61,975 nucleotides of DNA. Source: Bacillota bacterium (lineage in GTDB: Bacteria > Bacillota > Clostridia > Lachnospirales > Lachnospiraceae). Of the stretch, positions 36,151 to 45,602 are shown one piece after another. Positions within the stretch are counted from its first letter, which is position 1. Every line of letters starts with the position of its first letter. The notes beneath the pieces were generated by a model, which saw nothing but the letters and a program-made list of their open reading frames with translations, did not search any database and was not told the origin of the DNA. The position numbers were made by a program, and so were the translations under genes. The stretch lies in the NCBI GenBank assembly GCA_023434365.1, contig JAEYSV010000046.1:1-61975 (forward strand). Direction: 5' to 3'.

Positions 36151-37014
36151 ATGGCATACTTAGGTAACCCTAAAAACACAATAGAAATACTAAAAAAGTA
36201 TGAATTTAATTTTCAGAAAAAGTTTGGACAGAATTTTTTAATTGATGAACATGTTTTAAACAAGATTATTAATTCTGCTGAGATTTCAAAAGATGACATG
36301 GTTCTAGAAATTGGACCCGGAATAGGGACAATGACACAGTATCTTTGCGAAAATGCAAAACAGGTAGTAGTGGTTGAGATAGATAGAAATCTAATACCTA
36401 TTCTTAAAGATACTCTGTCTGAATATGATAATGTTACAATAATAAATGAGGATATCCTAAAAGTAGATTTACGTGAATTGGCTATTACAAAGAATGAAGG
36501 AAAACCCATTAAGGTTGTAGCGAATCTACCATACTACATTACTACACCAATTATAATGGGATTATTCGAAAATGAAGTGCCGATTGATAGTATTACAGTT
36601 ATGGTGCAGAAGGAAGTTGCTGATCGAATGCAGACGGGCCCAGGAAGTAAGGATTACGGTGCGTTATCATTGGCTGTTCAATATTATGCTAAACCCTATA
36701 TAGTAGCTAACGTTCCTGCAAATTGTTTTATGCCCCGTCCGAACGTAGGTAGTTCTGTAATACGTTTAACAAAATATGAAAAGTCACCTGTAGAGGTTAG
36801 AGATTCAAAGTTTATGTTTCGCATAATACGAGCAAGTTTTAATCAACGAAGAAAAACACTGGTAAATGGTTTATTAAACTCACCTGAATTCAATTTTTGT
36901 AAAGATGATATTGTAAACGCAATTAGTAAGTTGGAGTTGTCTCCTACAATACGTGGAGAGGCACTTTCCTTGGAGCAGTTTGCGCAGCTGTCTAATTTGC
37001 TAATGGCCGAATAA
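36151..37014 (+). CDS. rsmA: 16S rRNA A1518/A1519 dimethyltransferase
   Basis: 287 aa (KsgA). Opens with NPKNTIEILKKYEFNFQKKFGQNFLID; SAM motif VLEIGPGIGTMT; catalytic NLPYYITTP; C-terminal RRKTLVNGLL. It dimethylates two adenines near the 3' end of 16S rRNA. The ribosome site is poor (only AAAAGG directly before the ATG); this start is kept because family alignment supports it. Confidence 0.95.
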   Translation: MAYLGNPKNTIEILKKYEFNFQKKFGQNFLIDEHVLNKIINSAEISKDDMVLEIGPGIGTMTQYLCENAKQVVVVEIDRNLIPILKDTLSEYDNVTIINEDILKVDLRELAITKNEGKPIKVVANLPYYITTPIIMGLFENEVPIDSITVMVQKEVADRMQTGPGSKDYGALSLAVQYYAKPYIVANVPANCFMPRPNVGSSVIRLTKYEKSPVEVRDSKFMFRIIRASFNQRRKTLVNGLLNSPEFNFCKDDIVNAISKLELSPTIRGEALSLEQFAQLSNLLMAE

Positions 37015-37068
37015 TTATGGAATATTTGTCTGCCATCACTCATAAAATATTATAAAGGAGTGAGGAAA

Positions 37069-38709
37069 TTGGCGGACTATCGAAGAATGGTTACTTATAT
37101 CTATCAGTACGATAATCAGGTAAAAGGTAATAGTGTTGGATTTGCCCGTATTGAGTCAAGAGGAGAAGACTGTAAGATTACGATTAGCGTTCGCGGAACA
37201 AGAATTCAGGTAGAGTCCATGAACGCTTATCTTTTTTGTAGAGATAGGGACAGGCTTAGAGGAATCCTGATAGGAACAATTAGGCTTAATCGGGGAGTCG
37301 GAGATATTAAGGTTCTAACAAAACGTAACAATATAATGCATACAAATTATGCACTAGATGACATGAGTGGAATTCTATTATACAATTCAAATACTTGCTT
37401 TTTAGGTAGTGAGTGGGATGGAGAGTCCATCAGTTTCAATATTATGACAATAGATGAAAAAAAACCTAATGATGTAGATGAATGGTTAAGAGAGAGGGCT
37501 AGACAGAGGGAAGAAGACGTGAAACAACGTTTGGAATCTCATAGACGTCAACTGTCAAATAAGAGTAAACAGATTAAGCAGGCAGAGAATGAAGCCGCAT
37601 CTGCCGCCATTGACATAAGTGAGACAGTACAAAAGATTGAGAATGAGGATGCTCCTGCAGAAATAAAGATAAAGGAAATACCAGTGGTAGATATGGGAGT
37701 GGAAGACCATGAGGAGTTGCTTCAAAGCAAAAAAGAAGCAGACGAACTATCGGATTTGGGATTATCCAAACCAGATAGTATTATTAGTAGTAATGAAGAG
37801 TTTGAGCAGGAAGACAGTGAAAATATTCAGCTTAGTGCAGCTGAAATTGAGTATAATAACAATAGCGTAACAAAATTAGAACTGCAAGAAGTGGAACTAC
37901 AGGAGAGTGAGTCGTTAGAAGTACAACAACAACAATTAGCACAGAAATTTTTTGATCAGGTTTTGTCAGAAAGTGATTCTCAAGCCAAAGTGTCTCTAAG
38001 AGAAAAGAGCATAAAGGAATGCGATGCTAATGAGAGTGAATCGTTAATAATCAATCCTAAATTATCAATAGAATTTCTGACTAGTCTGTTTGTTTGCAAT
38101 AATGATGAAGACTATAAGGAACTTCAAATAGAGATTAATAGTCTGAAGTCTAGAATTAATCAGCTAACTTTGGTGGGCGAACGATATAAGAAAATGCAAG
38201 CGGAGCGTAATAACGCCTCATATCAGACTGGTAATGATAAACAAGAGTATGAAGCAAAAATCAGGTCAGAGCTTCAACTTGACCAAAGCATATATAGCGA
38301 TTTAGCAGATACAGAACTTTCCAGTCAAGAAATTAATAATTGGTTAACGGATAGTCCAGTGGTAAAACGTATTTTTTTAAAGTACCCAAAAGTTTCACCA
38401 TTCTCAGATCCTCATATTACGACTTGTATTCGCTTACAACCACAGGATATTGGTATTTTTCCTATGGAACATTGGATTCTTGCGAACAACAGCTTTTTGT
38501 TGCATGGATATTATAGCTATCGGCATTTAATTTTTGTTAGGTTAGTAGTCGATCAAATACCGTATTATATACTTGGAGTTCCAGGCATTTACCAGACGAG
38601 AGAACAGTTTATGGCTAATATGTTTGGTTTTGGCCAGTTCTTAAGCCTAACAGGTGAGGAACCTTTAAGCGGAGATTTTGGATATTGGGGACTCCGTATT
38701 GAATTTTAG
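37069..38709 (+). CDS. Unassigned protein with folded ends and a long acidic linker
   Basis: 546 aa; no family I can name with confidence. Residues ~1-130 form a β-rich domain (SVGFARIESRGEDCKITISVRG, ESMNAYLFCRD). Residues ~135-380 are charged, glutamate- and glutamine-rich and coiled-coil-like, probably flexible. Residues ~395-546 form a second domain with HITTCIRLQPQDIGIFP and FLLHGYYSYRHLIF. No signal peptide or membrane segment. Similar pairs of terminal domains occur in Lachnospiraceae hypothetical proteins, as far as I recall. TTG at 37069 has AAAGGAG 8 bases upstream. It overlaps the convergent gene by four bases. Confidence 0.65.
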   Translation: MADYRRMVTYIYQYDNQVKGNSVGFARIESRGEDCKITISVRGTRIQVESMNAYLFCRDRDRLRGILIGTIRLNRGVGDIKVLTKRNNIMHTNYALDDMSGILLYNSNTCFLGSEWDGESISFNIMTIDEKKPNDVDEWLRERARQREEDVKQRLESHRRQLSNKSKQIKQAENEAASAAIDISETVQKIENEDAPAEIKIKEIPVVDMGVEDHEELLQSKKEADELSDLGLSKPDSIISSNEEFEQEDSENIQLSAAEIEYNNNSVTKLELQEVELQESESLEVQQQQLAQKFFDQVLSESDSQAKVSLREKSIKECDANESESLIINPKLSIEFLTSLFVCNNDEDYKELQIEINSLKSRINQLTLVGERYKKMQAERNNASYQTGNDKQEYEAKIRSELQLDQSIYSDLADTELSSQEINNWLTDSPVVKRIFLKYPKVSPFSDPHITTCIRLQPQDIGIFPMEHWILANNSFLLHGYYSYRHLIFVRLVVDQIPYYILGVPGIYQTREQFMANMFGFGQFLSLTGEEPLSGDFGYWGLRIEF

Positions 38710-39413
38710 AGATTATCATCAATACCACGCAAGGTTGAATTTGGTACATAAGGTTTTAATAGTGAAAGGTAATACTCTGCCTGTTTAGTGGACACAGGCG
38801 AATAAACACGATGCAGTACTTGTTCAGAATCTTTGTAATTTTGAAGATAAAAACGACTATTGCCCTCAAGTAATCTGCCAATACTAATGATATCTTCTTC
38901 GGTATGAAGTTCTGCAACTAATGTTGTACGAAACTCATAAGGTATATTAAGTGATTTAATATAGTTTATGGAAGATATAATATTGTCAAGTGATGCACTT
39001 AGTCCGCCAATTGTTTTTGCGTAATTGACAATACTATTTTTTATGTCCATTGCTATATAATCAATAATATTTTCATTTACCAGGTGTTTCAGCATATCAG
39101 GGTTAGAGCCGTTGGTATCAAGTTTAACTTGAAAGCCAAGGGCTTTAACTTTCTTTATAAAGGCAGGTAAGGTAGGAGACAATGTGGGTTCGCCACCAGT
39201 TATACATACGCCTTCAAGAATTCCTTGTCGTTTCATCAAAAAGTTAAGAACATCAGATTCAGAGTAAATGATTTGATTTTTATTAAGATGAATCAATTCA
39301 CTATTATGACAATAAGGACAGCTAAAGTTACAGCCACCTAAAAATATAGTACAGGCAACAAGGCCAGGAAAATCTAGTAGTGTTGTTTTTTGTAATCCGC
39401 ATATAGGTAGCAT
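38706..39413 (-). CDS. Anaerobic ribonucleotide reductase activating protein-like radical SAM enzyme
   Basis: 235 aa. CNFSCPYCHN supplies the C-x3-C-x2-C [4Fe-4S]/SAM motif, and CITGGEPTLSP is the second NrdG/PFL-activase element. Such enzymes generate a glycyl radical on their partner. The partner (NrdD or another glycyl-radical enzyme) is not in this window, so the exact target is open. Start at 39413 with AAAGGA upstream; upstream ATG-like codons to 39476 have none. Overlaps the converging gene by four bases. Confidence 0.85.
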   Translation of the reverse strand: MLPICGLQKTTLLDFPGLVACTIFLGGCNFSCPYCHNSELIHLNKNQIIYSESDVLNFLMKRQGILEGVCITGGEPTLSPTLPAFIKKVKALGFQVKLDTNGSNPDMLKHLVNENIIDYIAMDIKNSIVNYAKTIGGLSASLDNIISSINYIKSLNIPYEFRTTLVAELHTEEDIISIGRLLEGNSRFYLQNYKDSEQVLHRVYSPVSTKQAEYYLSLLKPYVPNSTLRGIDDNL

Positions 39414-39612
39414 AATCCAAGTCCTTTCAAAGTAGTAGAAAAGTTGATAGTTTATAAGTTCTATAGTAGCTAGCATGGTTGTGTTATTTTTTCTATCATG
39501 TTATGATAATCATGTACTGAGTTATAAATATTATATCGTAGGAATATTGATAAAACAATGATAGATGAAGTTATTAATTTAGAGATGGCTAACGATAATT
39601 ATAGAATAGGCA

Positions 39613-40110
39613 GTGAACAGATTGAACAAATATATGAAAGAAGCTATCAAACAGGCAAGAAAAGCCTTTGCACTACAGGAAGTGCCAATAGGATGTGTTA
39701 TCGTTTATCAGGATAAAATAATAGCAAAAGCATATAATAAACGTAATACTAATAAAAACACATTAGCACATGCAGAATTATTGGCTATTCAAAAGGCAAG
39801 CAAAGTATTGAATGATTGGCGTTTAGAAGGATGTACGATGTATGTCACTTTAGAACCTTGTCAGATGTGTGCTGGAGCTATTGTGCAAGCAAGAATTGAT
39901 AAGGTAGTAATAGGTTGTATGAATCCAAAAGCAGGATGTGGAGGATCGATTTTGAATCTTTTACAGATGGATGAATTTAATCATCAAGTAGAAATTGAAA
40001 AAGGTGTTATGGAACAAGAATGTTCAGATTTACTTCAAGAATTTTTTCGAAAACTACGTGAGCAAAAAAAATTATTAAAAAGAAAAATATGCGAGAATAA
40101 CCAGGATTAG
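39613..40110 (+). CDS. tadA: tRNA-specific adenosine deaminase
   Basis: 165 aa cytidine-deaminase-fold enzyme. The zinc site is HAELLAI plus PCQMCAGA, with proton-shuttle Glu in HAE. It makes inosine at position 34 of tRNA-Arg. GTG at 39613 is used because the N-terminal length matches other TadA proteins; TTG at 39622 is an alternative. The ribosome site is weak in both cases. Directly upstream of the SRP RNA, as in B. subtilis. Confidence 0.92.
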   Translation: MNRLNKYMKEAIKQARKAFALQEVPIGCVIVYQDKIIAKAYNKRNTNKNTLAHAELLAIQKASKVLNDWRLEGCTMYVTLEPCQMCAGAIVQARIDKVVIGCMNPKAGCGGSILNLLQMDEFNHQVEIEKGVMEQECSDLLQEFFRKLREQKKLLKRKICENNQD

Positions 40111-40125
40111 GACGATGAATATAAC

Positions 40126-40154
40126 TTGACAATAGTGTTAAAACAATATATACT
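40126..40154 (+). promoter_or_regulatory. Promoter of the SRP RNA
   Basis: TTGACA (40126-40131), 17 bases, TATACT (40149-40154). Strong and well placed for transcription start near 40161. Confidence 0.85.
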
Positions 40155-40160
40155 AAACAC

Positions 40161-40460
40161 TACACGCTACGTCAAAAAGCTTCCGTGCAGCCGGGGAACT
40201 AGCGGTGCCCTGTACCTGCAAACCGCTACAGCAGGGGTGATATTTTGCCTCGGGTTTCTACTTGTAGGGCTGCCCTTTATAAGTGATGTTGACGTTTGGG
40301 TCTTACGCAACAGAAATTTGTGAACCGTGTCAGGTCAGGAATGAAGCAGCACTAAGCAAAACCTTCTGTGTGCCGTGAGGTTGCCTAAACCGAGTTAACT
40401 GTAGAGGTAACGCTTATGGGGGATACTCAAAGCAAAATGCACGGAGATTATATAAACTAT
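40161..40460 (+). ncRNA. ffs: Signal recognition particle RNA (large Firmicutes type)
   Basis: Contains the conserved helix-8 element GTCAGGTCAGGAATGAAGCAGC (40328-40349), the Ffh-binding and asymmetric loop region. The ends pair through CCGTGC (~40183) and GCACGG (~40439). Size (~300 bases) and position after tadA match Bacillus-type SRP RNA with an Alu domain. Boundaries are approximate. It guides membrane and secreted proteins to the translocon. Confidence 0.93.
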
Positions 40461-40461
40461 T

Positions 40462-40490
40462 AACGTCTGGAAGCCCAGACGTTTTTTTTA
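40462..40490 (+). terminator. Terminator of the SRP RNA
   Basis: AACGTCTGG pairs perfectly with CCAGACGTT around AAGC and ends in a run of about eight Ts. Confidence 0.92.
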
Positions 40491-40637
40491 ATTGGATTGA
40501 CTCTCAACATCATGTTAATGATTACAAGCTTAAACCAATGTATATTCATTATACTTAAAAAAGAGACGAAAGAACCATAATAAAGAAGCTGCAATTATAC
40601 GATATAAATAATGAGAAATTTGTGGAGGTATACACTT

Positions 40638-42938
40638 GTGGTCTTAAAAACAGGAGAAGCAAATCCTATAACAAAGGATACAAAAGTATTCGAAAAAGGG
40701 GCTACAGTAAAAAGTGTAGCATTAGTATTAAAAGGAAGACTGGCTGTTTTTAATCAGGGATTCTGTTCATTAGTGGGACCAGGAACTTTTGTGGGAGTTA
40801 TGGATGTTTTTAATAAAACTCATTTATTTTCTGTACAAGCAATAGAAGATGCGGTGATATTATTATTTAGTGCAAATAGTCCAGAAGATATAAGAAGTAT
40901 TTTATCATTAAATAAGGATTATGCAGGCCTTATTATTCGATCTTTGAATAATATAGCCAAAGTTATGATTCAAAATGTTGATGTGATACAAGAGCGAGCA
41001 AATACGTTTTATCATTTTATGAAAAATGCGGAGGAGGCGTATCTGCAGGTAATTACATTAGCTGGAAAATACTCAGAAATGAATACAAGTATAAGTGAAT
41101 ACTCCTATATAACAAAGGGGGTAGCTGTTTCGCAAGTGTTCTTGGAAGAAATTAATGAGGAAACAGAGATACCTATTAATATATTAGTAGAAATGTATGC
41201 AAAAAGTCCGATTAAGGCATATAGAGAAATTACACAAAAGTGCGATGAAATAAATACTATCTGTGAAAAATCAACTATTATATCGGAGGGAATTGTTAAT
41301 TTAACAACTATTTTATATAATAAATCAGAGCAAAGTTTTTTTAATCTAATTGGAAGAGAAATGTACAAGTTACCGAGAGTAAGTAAAAATTATTTGGAGC
41401 TTTTAATTGTTTTTGAACAGGCAAAAAGAGAGTTAATCCTTAATAAGGAGTTTTTTAAGCATACTTTAAAACAAGACTATCGATTGGATATTGAAGCACT
41501 AAATCTTCAATACGATAAACTATTAGCTGGTCAGCTTAATGAATTAGAGGATATAGATTCCGAAAGTAAGAGCAAAATTATATTAGGTAATCTTTCGAAT
41601 AGTTTGCGTAAAATATTAGACTTTGGAAAAATAGAAAAATCAGTAGCGGAGCAGTTTACACATTTAGTAGAGCAATTCTACCAGTTAAGAAATAAACAGG
41701 CAGTAGATGAAAGTGTTCGTACTTTGAGAAGGCAACTAATTGAAGCACACTATCAAGTTTATAAAAGTGTTTTTATCCAGACGTTAAAAGTGTCTAATTA
41801 TCCTAGAATTATAGACTTATTCTTACAATATGGATATGTTGATGAACGGCTATTAACAAAAGAACAACTTATCCTACTATATGAATTGGAATCTTCTTCA
41901 ATTCCTACGTCATTTTGTCATTGCTATAGGCTAAATGATTGGCTAAAGTTAATTGTTAAGGGTGAAAAAGAGCCAACAAAGAATGGATTTGATTTAGAAT
42001 ACAGAGATTATATTCGTAAACAAAGAATGGATGGAGAAATTAGCGAGCAAGAGGAGCGTGAATTAATTCATGATGGTATGAAAAAGCTTAATTTTGAAAT
42101 TGAAAATATATTAAAAACCATTATGAGAATGACAAGTGGTAGAATAAGTTATTATGTTCCTATATTGTACCAGGACGAGTTTCCGTTGAATATAGAATCA
42201 AGCTACGTTGAGGGGGATAAAGTTGATCAGACTATTCAAAACATTTTACAAGTAGATTTTTCTCTTTTTTATAGAGAAGTGGTTTATACAAATCCAAATC
42301 TTATAAACAATAAAGAACTTGTACAACAGGAATATTTCCCTGATATTATTATACTTCCATGCGCAGGAGCGCAAGGGGTAATGTGGCAAGAGATAACAGG
42401 AAAAAGTAGAGCAAGTTCTGGAAGATTTTTTCTTCCGATATTTAATGAAGAGAATCTTTATGATACGATACTTAAAGTAGTGGGTAGATATCGTTGGGAG
42501 TTGTGTCGTACTTTGCAAGGAATGGCATGGTATGACATAAAAAATAAATGTTTGACATCAGAGTATATGGATTATATTCAGTGCTTTCGTAAAAACAAGA
42601 ATCTTTCGGAAGATAGAAAAGAAAAGGTTAAGAGTCAACTTAAAAAAGCTCATAATAATATTAGAGAGTTTTTTGTTATGGACTATGAACTGTGGATTAA
42701 ATATGAGTCTAAAGCAACATTGAGGTTAAATAAGGTGGCAAGGGAGTTAATGGCCACGTATTGTCCTTTTACTGCTCAGATACGAAACAATATGAGTAAT
42801 GGGGAAGCAATGCAGCGCTTTGAGCGAAACCTATATAATCAGATAAGAGTACTAGATGCGAAAATACTTGCTATGGAAAAGCGAAAGCTAGAGATACCTA
42901 AGGAAATATTAGTTACAAGAGATTTTTATAAAAGATAA
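40638..42938 (+). CDS. Large protein with N-terminal cyclic-nucleotide-binding-like domain
   Basis: 766 aa. Residues ~10-110 resemble a Crp-type cyclic-nucleotide-binding β-barrel (VFEKGATVKSVALVLKGRL, GPGTFVGVMDVF), but no helix-turn-helix follows. The rest is a helical core with no catalytic motif I know; a conserved-looking stretch near 595-690 is LPCAGAQGVMWQEITGK, RFFLPIF, EYMDYIQCFRKN. GTG at 40638 has GGAGG 9 bases upstream. It is followed 29 bases later by an ABC ATPase and then a TPR/AAA-like gene, suggesting one module. It may act as a signal-sensing component; the function is unknown. Confidence 0.7.
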   Translation: MVLKTGEANPITKDTKVFEKGATVKSVALVLKGRLAVFNQGFCSLVGPGTFVGVMDVFNKTHLFSVQAIEDAVILLFSANSPEDIRSILSLNKDYAGLIIRSLNNIAKVMIQNVDVIQERANTFYHFMKNAEEAYLQVITLAGKYSEMNTSISEYSYITKGVAVSQVFLEEINEETEIPINILVEMYAKSPIKAYREITQKCDEINTICEKSTIISEGIVNLTTILYNKSEQSFFNLIGREMYKLPRVSKNYLELLIVFEQAKRELILNKEFFKHTLKQDYRLDIEALNLQYDKLLAGQLNELEDIDSESKSKIILGNLSNSLRKILDFGKIEKSVAEQFTHLVEQFYQLRNKQAVDESVRTLRRQLIEAHYQVYKSVFIQTLKVSNYPRIIDLFLQYGYVDERLLTKEQLILLYELESSSIPTSFCHCYRLNDWLKLIVKGEKEPTKNGFDLEYRDYIRKQRMDGEISEQEERELIHDGMKKLNFEIENILKTIMRMTSGRISYYVPILYQDEFPLNIESSYVEGDKVDQTIQNILQVDFSLFYREVVYTNPNLINNKELVQQEYFPDIIILPCAGAQGVMWQEITGKSRASSGRFFLPIFNEENLYDTILKVVGRYRWELCRTLQGMAWYDIKNKCLTSEYMDYIQCFRKNKNLSEDRKEKVKSQLKKAHNNIREFFVMDYELWIKYESKATLRLNKVARELMATYCPFTAQIRNNMSNGEAMQRFERNLYNQIRVLDAKILAMEKRKLEIPKEILVTRDFYKR

Positions 42939-42967
42939 GTTTTGGTACCTAGGTGGGAGGGAAAATA

Positions 42968-43693
42968 ATGCTTGAACTAAAAAATGTATCAAAAAAATAT
43001 AAATCTCAATATGCCGTAGATAATGTTAGTATGAATGTTAGGCAGGGAGATTTGGTGGGGCTTCTTGGTCCGAACGGTGCTGGAAAGTCTACTACAATTA
43101 GTATGATTGCAACTTTATTGTACCCAGATCAAGGAGTAATATTATTTGAAGGAAACGATATTAGAAAAAATCCTACGGTACTTAGAAAAGTTCTTGGTTA
43201 TGTCCCTCAGGAGATATCATTGTTTGAATCATTAACAGGTTATGATAACTTGGTATTTTGGGGCAAAGCTTATCATTTAGGGAAAGACACTCTTAAACGG
43301 GCAATAGAATGGGTAACGGCTATCATTGGTTTTACAGATTTAGACCTTAAAAAGAAGGTTAGTACTTATTCCGGAGGGATGAAAAGAAGGTTGAATATTG
43401 GGGTTGCATTACTTCATGCGCCTAAGCTGGTGTTAATGGACGAGCCGACCGTTGGATTAGATATAGAAGCAAGACAAAGTATTATTAGGACAATTCGCGA
43501 AATAAACGCACTTGGTGTTACCATTATTTATACTGGACATTATTTAGATGAAATAGAAGAAATGTGTAATCGTATTATAATAATAAAGGAAGGGAAAATA
43601 ATATCTGATATTGAGAAGGTTCAAGTAATTGAGCAAGCAGGTGCCCTTGAGAGGTATTATATGGATGCTATTAAACAACACGTAATACAATGA
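42968..43693 (+). CDS. ABC transporter-type ATPase without adjacent permease
   Basis: 241 aa. Walker A GPNGAGKST, Q-loop YVPQEI, signature YSGGMKRRL, Walker B LVLMDEPTVGLD and H-loop YTGHY are all intact, so it should hydrolyse ATP. It is close to ABC-2-type export or multidrug ATPases. No membrane subunit lies next to it. Neighbours are the cyclic-nucleotide-domain protein and the TPR/AAA-like protein. ATG at 42968 has GGGAGGG upstream; an earlier in-frame start at 42953 has none. Confidence 0.85.
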   Translation: MLELKNVSKKYKSQYAVDNVSMNVRQGDLVGLLGPNGAGKSTTISMIATLLYPDQGVILFEGNDIRKNPTVLRKVLGYVPQEISLFESLTGYDNLVFWGKAYHLGKDTLKRAIEWVTAIIGFTDLDLKKKVSTYSGGMKRRLNIGVALLHAPKLVLMDEPTVGLDIEARQSIIRTIREINALGVTIIYTGHYLDEIEEMCNRIIIIKEGKIISDIEKVQVIEQAGALERYYMDAIKQHVIQ

Positions 43694-43757
43694 TACACAA
43701 TAGAAAAATTAACAATGGAAGATAGGAAAATCTATATAAAATACAGGAGGCGTTTGC

Positions 43758-45548
43758 ATGGAAAAGTACGAAAACATAGTTAAAAGCTCGGAAATTCGCA
43801 AATTAGTAGATAAGAAGATGTATCAGAAGGCGCTAATGATTCTTGATACGATTGATGTCAATAAGATAAAAATACTTACTGATTTGAGCGTATTTGCGGA
43901 AGTCTATATTCAGACTGGCCGTTATGAGGATGCAAACAAGTTATTGTTGCGTTTACGAGAAAAATCAGGAAGTCGTAGAATTATCTACCAACTTATAAAA
44001 TTGGCAATAAGAATGAATGATATTGAAAACGCGGAGATGTTTTATAATGAATACGTTGCGATAGCCCCTAGAGATAGCGAAAAGTATATTTTGCGTTATC
44101 GTATAGAGAAGATGAAGGGATCTTCATATGAGGATTTAATCTCACCATTGGAAGAACTAAAAGAGTATGATTACATAGAAAAGTGGTCATATGAGTTGGC
44201 AAAGTTATATCATAAAGCAGGCATGAAGGATAAATGCATTCGAGAATGTAGTGATATAATATTATGGTTTGGGGAAGGAATTATAGTTGAAAAAGCAAAA
44301 ATGTTAAAAGCGCATTATGTTAGTAACTCGCATCATGTAAGTGCGTACTCAGCGAGTCAGAAGCGAGAGATGGAAGAGCAAAAGCAACTGTATAAGACAA
44401 AGGATTTGAGTAAGGAAAGTGACGCTATCCGAATTATGCTTGAGGGTGAGGATGACGATTTCTTTGCAGAAACTACATATGAAGAAGAGAAGTCACTACC
44501 GGTCAAAGTGAATGATTACGAAGAGATATTGCAAGAAGCATTAGATGAAACATCAGATAATACGAGAGTAGAAATAATAGAAGATGAAATAGTTGAAGAG
44601 GAATCAATTGAAGAAGAAATAACTGAAGAGATATCAATTGAAGAGGAAATAACTGAAGAGGAATCTATTGGAGAGGAAATAATAGAAGAAGAATCTGTCG
44701 AAGAGCAAATAATCAAAAAAGAATACGGTAATCTTCAAGAAGAAGTAATGGAAGCAATACAAGATGGAATGCAAGAAGATATTAAACAGGAAGAGTTGTT
44801 ATATCAACAGATGGAGAATATTTTTGGCTATTTCATTCATAGTGAGATTATTCAATCTAAACTAATAGCGTCAATAAGCAATATGTATAAGGAAAGCGAA
44901 GCAAAAAACATGATTATTGAAGGCCATCTGGGGAGTGGAAGAACAACTTTATGCAAGTTGATTGTTCAAGCACTTCAACAATTAGGTGTGGTCTCGTATA
45001 ATAAAATTGCTAAAATTAATGGTGAGCAGCTTAACCAATTAGATTTGGAGGAGTATTATACAACATTAATGGATGGGGCACTTATTATTGAAAATATAAG
45101 CCAATTGACAATGCAAACGAATTATGGATTAATAAGAATGATGGGGGAACTCAAGCAAAGGATTATTGTATTTTTAGAGGGTACACCTGAGCAGATTAGA
45201 AAGTATTATGACGAGCATCCGTATATGTTAATGCATTTTGAAGAAAAAATTATTTTACCGGAATACTTTGCAGAAGATTTGTATGGTTTTGGAATAGAGC
45301 TAGTTAATAAAAATGGAATGTTTTTGAGTGATCAAGCAATCGAACAATTAAAGGTATTAGTAGTCCAGATTGAGGAGACAATTCCATCAATAAGAAGATT
45401 AGCATGCCTTAACAATGTAGTTGAGCAAGTCATTAATAATGCGAAACGTCGAATTTTTGATTTGCTTGATGGGAATATTGAGATAGAAGAAACGAGTAGT
45501 GATAATAATCGACAAGAAATTAAGGACTGTGATTTTGAACAAATGTAG
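43758..45548 (+). CDS. TPR-like / acidic-repeat / degenerate AAA-like protein
   Basis: 596 aa. Residues ~1-190 are helical repeats resembling TPRs (QKALMILDTI, GRYEDANKLLLRL, KAGMKDKCIREC). Residues ~280-320 carry four 10-residue acidic repeats (EESIEEEITE type). Residues ~390-560 look like an AAA ATPase: GHLGSGRTTL as a Walker A variant (Arg replaces the Lys) and ALIIENI as Walker B-like. The missing Walker Lys suggests weak or no ATP hydrolysis. AGGAGG precedes the ATG. It sits in the same strand and tight spacing as the two genes before it. Confidence 0.65.
   Translation: MEKYENIVKSSEIRKLVDKKMYQKALMILDTIDVNKIKILTDLSVFAEVYIQTGRYEDANKLLLRLREKSGSRRIIYQLIKLAIRMNDIENAEMFYNEYVAIAPRDSEKYILRYRIEKMKGSSYEDLISPLEELKEYDYIEKWSYELAKLYHKAGMKDKCIRECSDIILWFGEGIIVEKAKMLKAHYVSNSHHVSAYSASQKREMEEQKQLYKTKDLSKESDAIRIMLEGEDDDFFAETTYEEEKSLPVKVNDYEEILQEALDETSDNTRVEIIEDEIVEEESIEEEITEEISIEEEITEEESIGEEIIEEESVEEQIIKKEYGNLQEEVMEAIQDGMQEDIKQEELLYQQMENIFGYFIHSEIIQSKLIASISNMYKESEAKNMIIEGHLGSGRTTLCKLIVQALQQLGVVSYNKIAKINGEQLNQLDLEEYYTTLMDGALIIENISQLTMQTNYGLIRMMGELKQRIIVFLEGTPEQIRKYYDEHPYMLMHFEEKIILPEYFAEDLYGFGIELVNKNGMFLSDQAIEQLKVLVVQIEETIPSIRRLACLNNVVEQVINNAKRRIFDLLDGNIEIEETSSDNNRQEIKDCDFEQM
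44595..44714 (+). repeat. Four 30-bp tandem repeats encoding acidic 10-mers
   Basis: Units start at 44595, 44625, 44655 and 44685, each of the form GAAGAG...ATTGAAGAGGAAATA, diverged by a few bases. They keep frame and encode Glu-rich linker in the TPR/AAA-like gene. Repeat number could vary between strains. Confidence 0.85.
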
Positions 45549-45602
45549 AAGCATTAATAGAGGTATTTAGCTTTATTCTGAGAGAGATGGGAGGATAACT
45601 TA

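Noticed and set aside
40126..40323. 65-codon open frame before the cyclic-nucleotide-domain gene
   Set aside because: It lies inside the SRP RNA and its promoter; the RNA structure explains the sequence.
44516..44716. Ser/Ile-rich antisense frame over the acidic repeats
   Set aside because: It is the complement of the Glu-rich repeats; composition is an artefact of the repeat.
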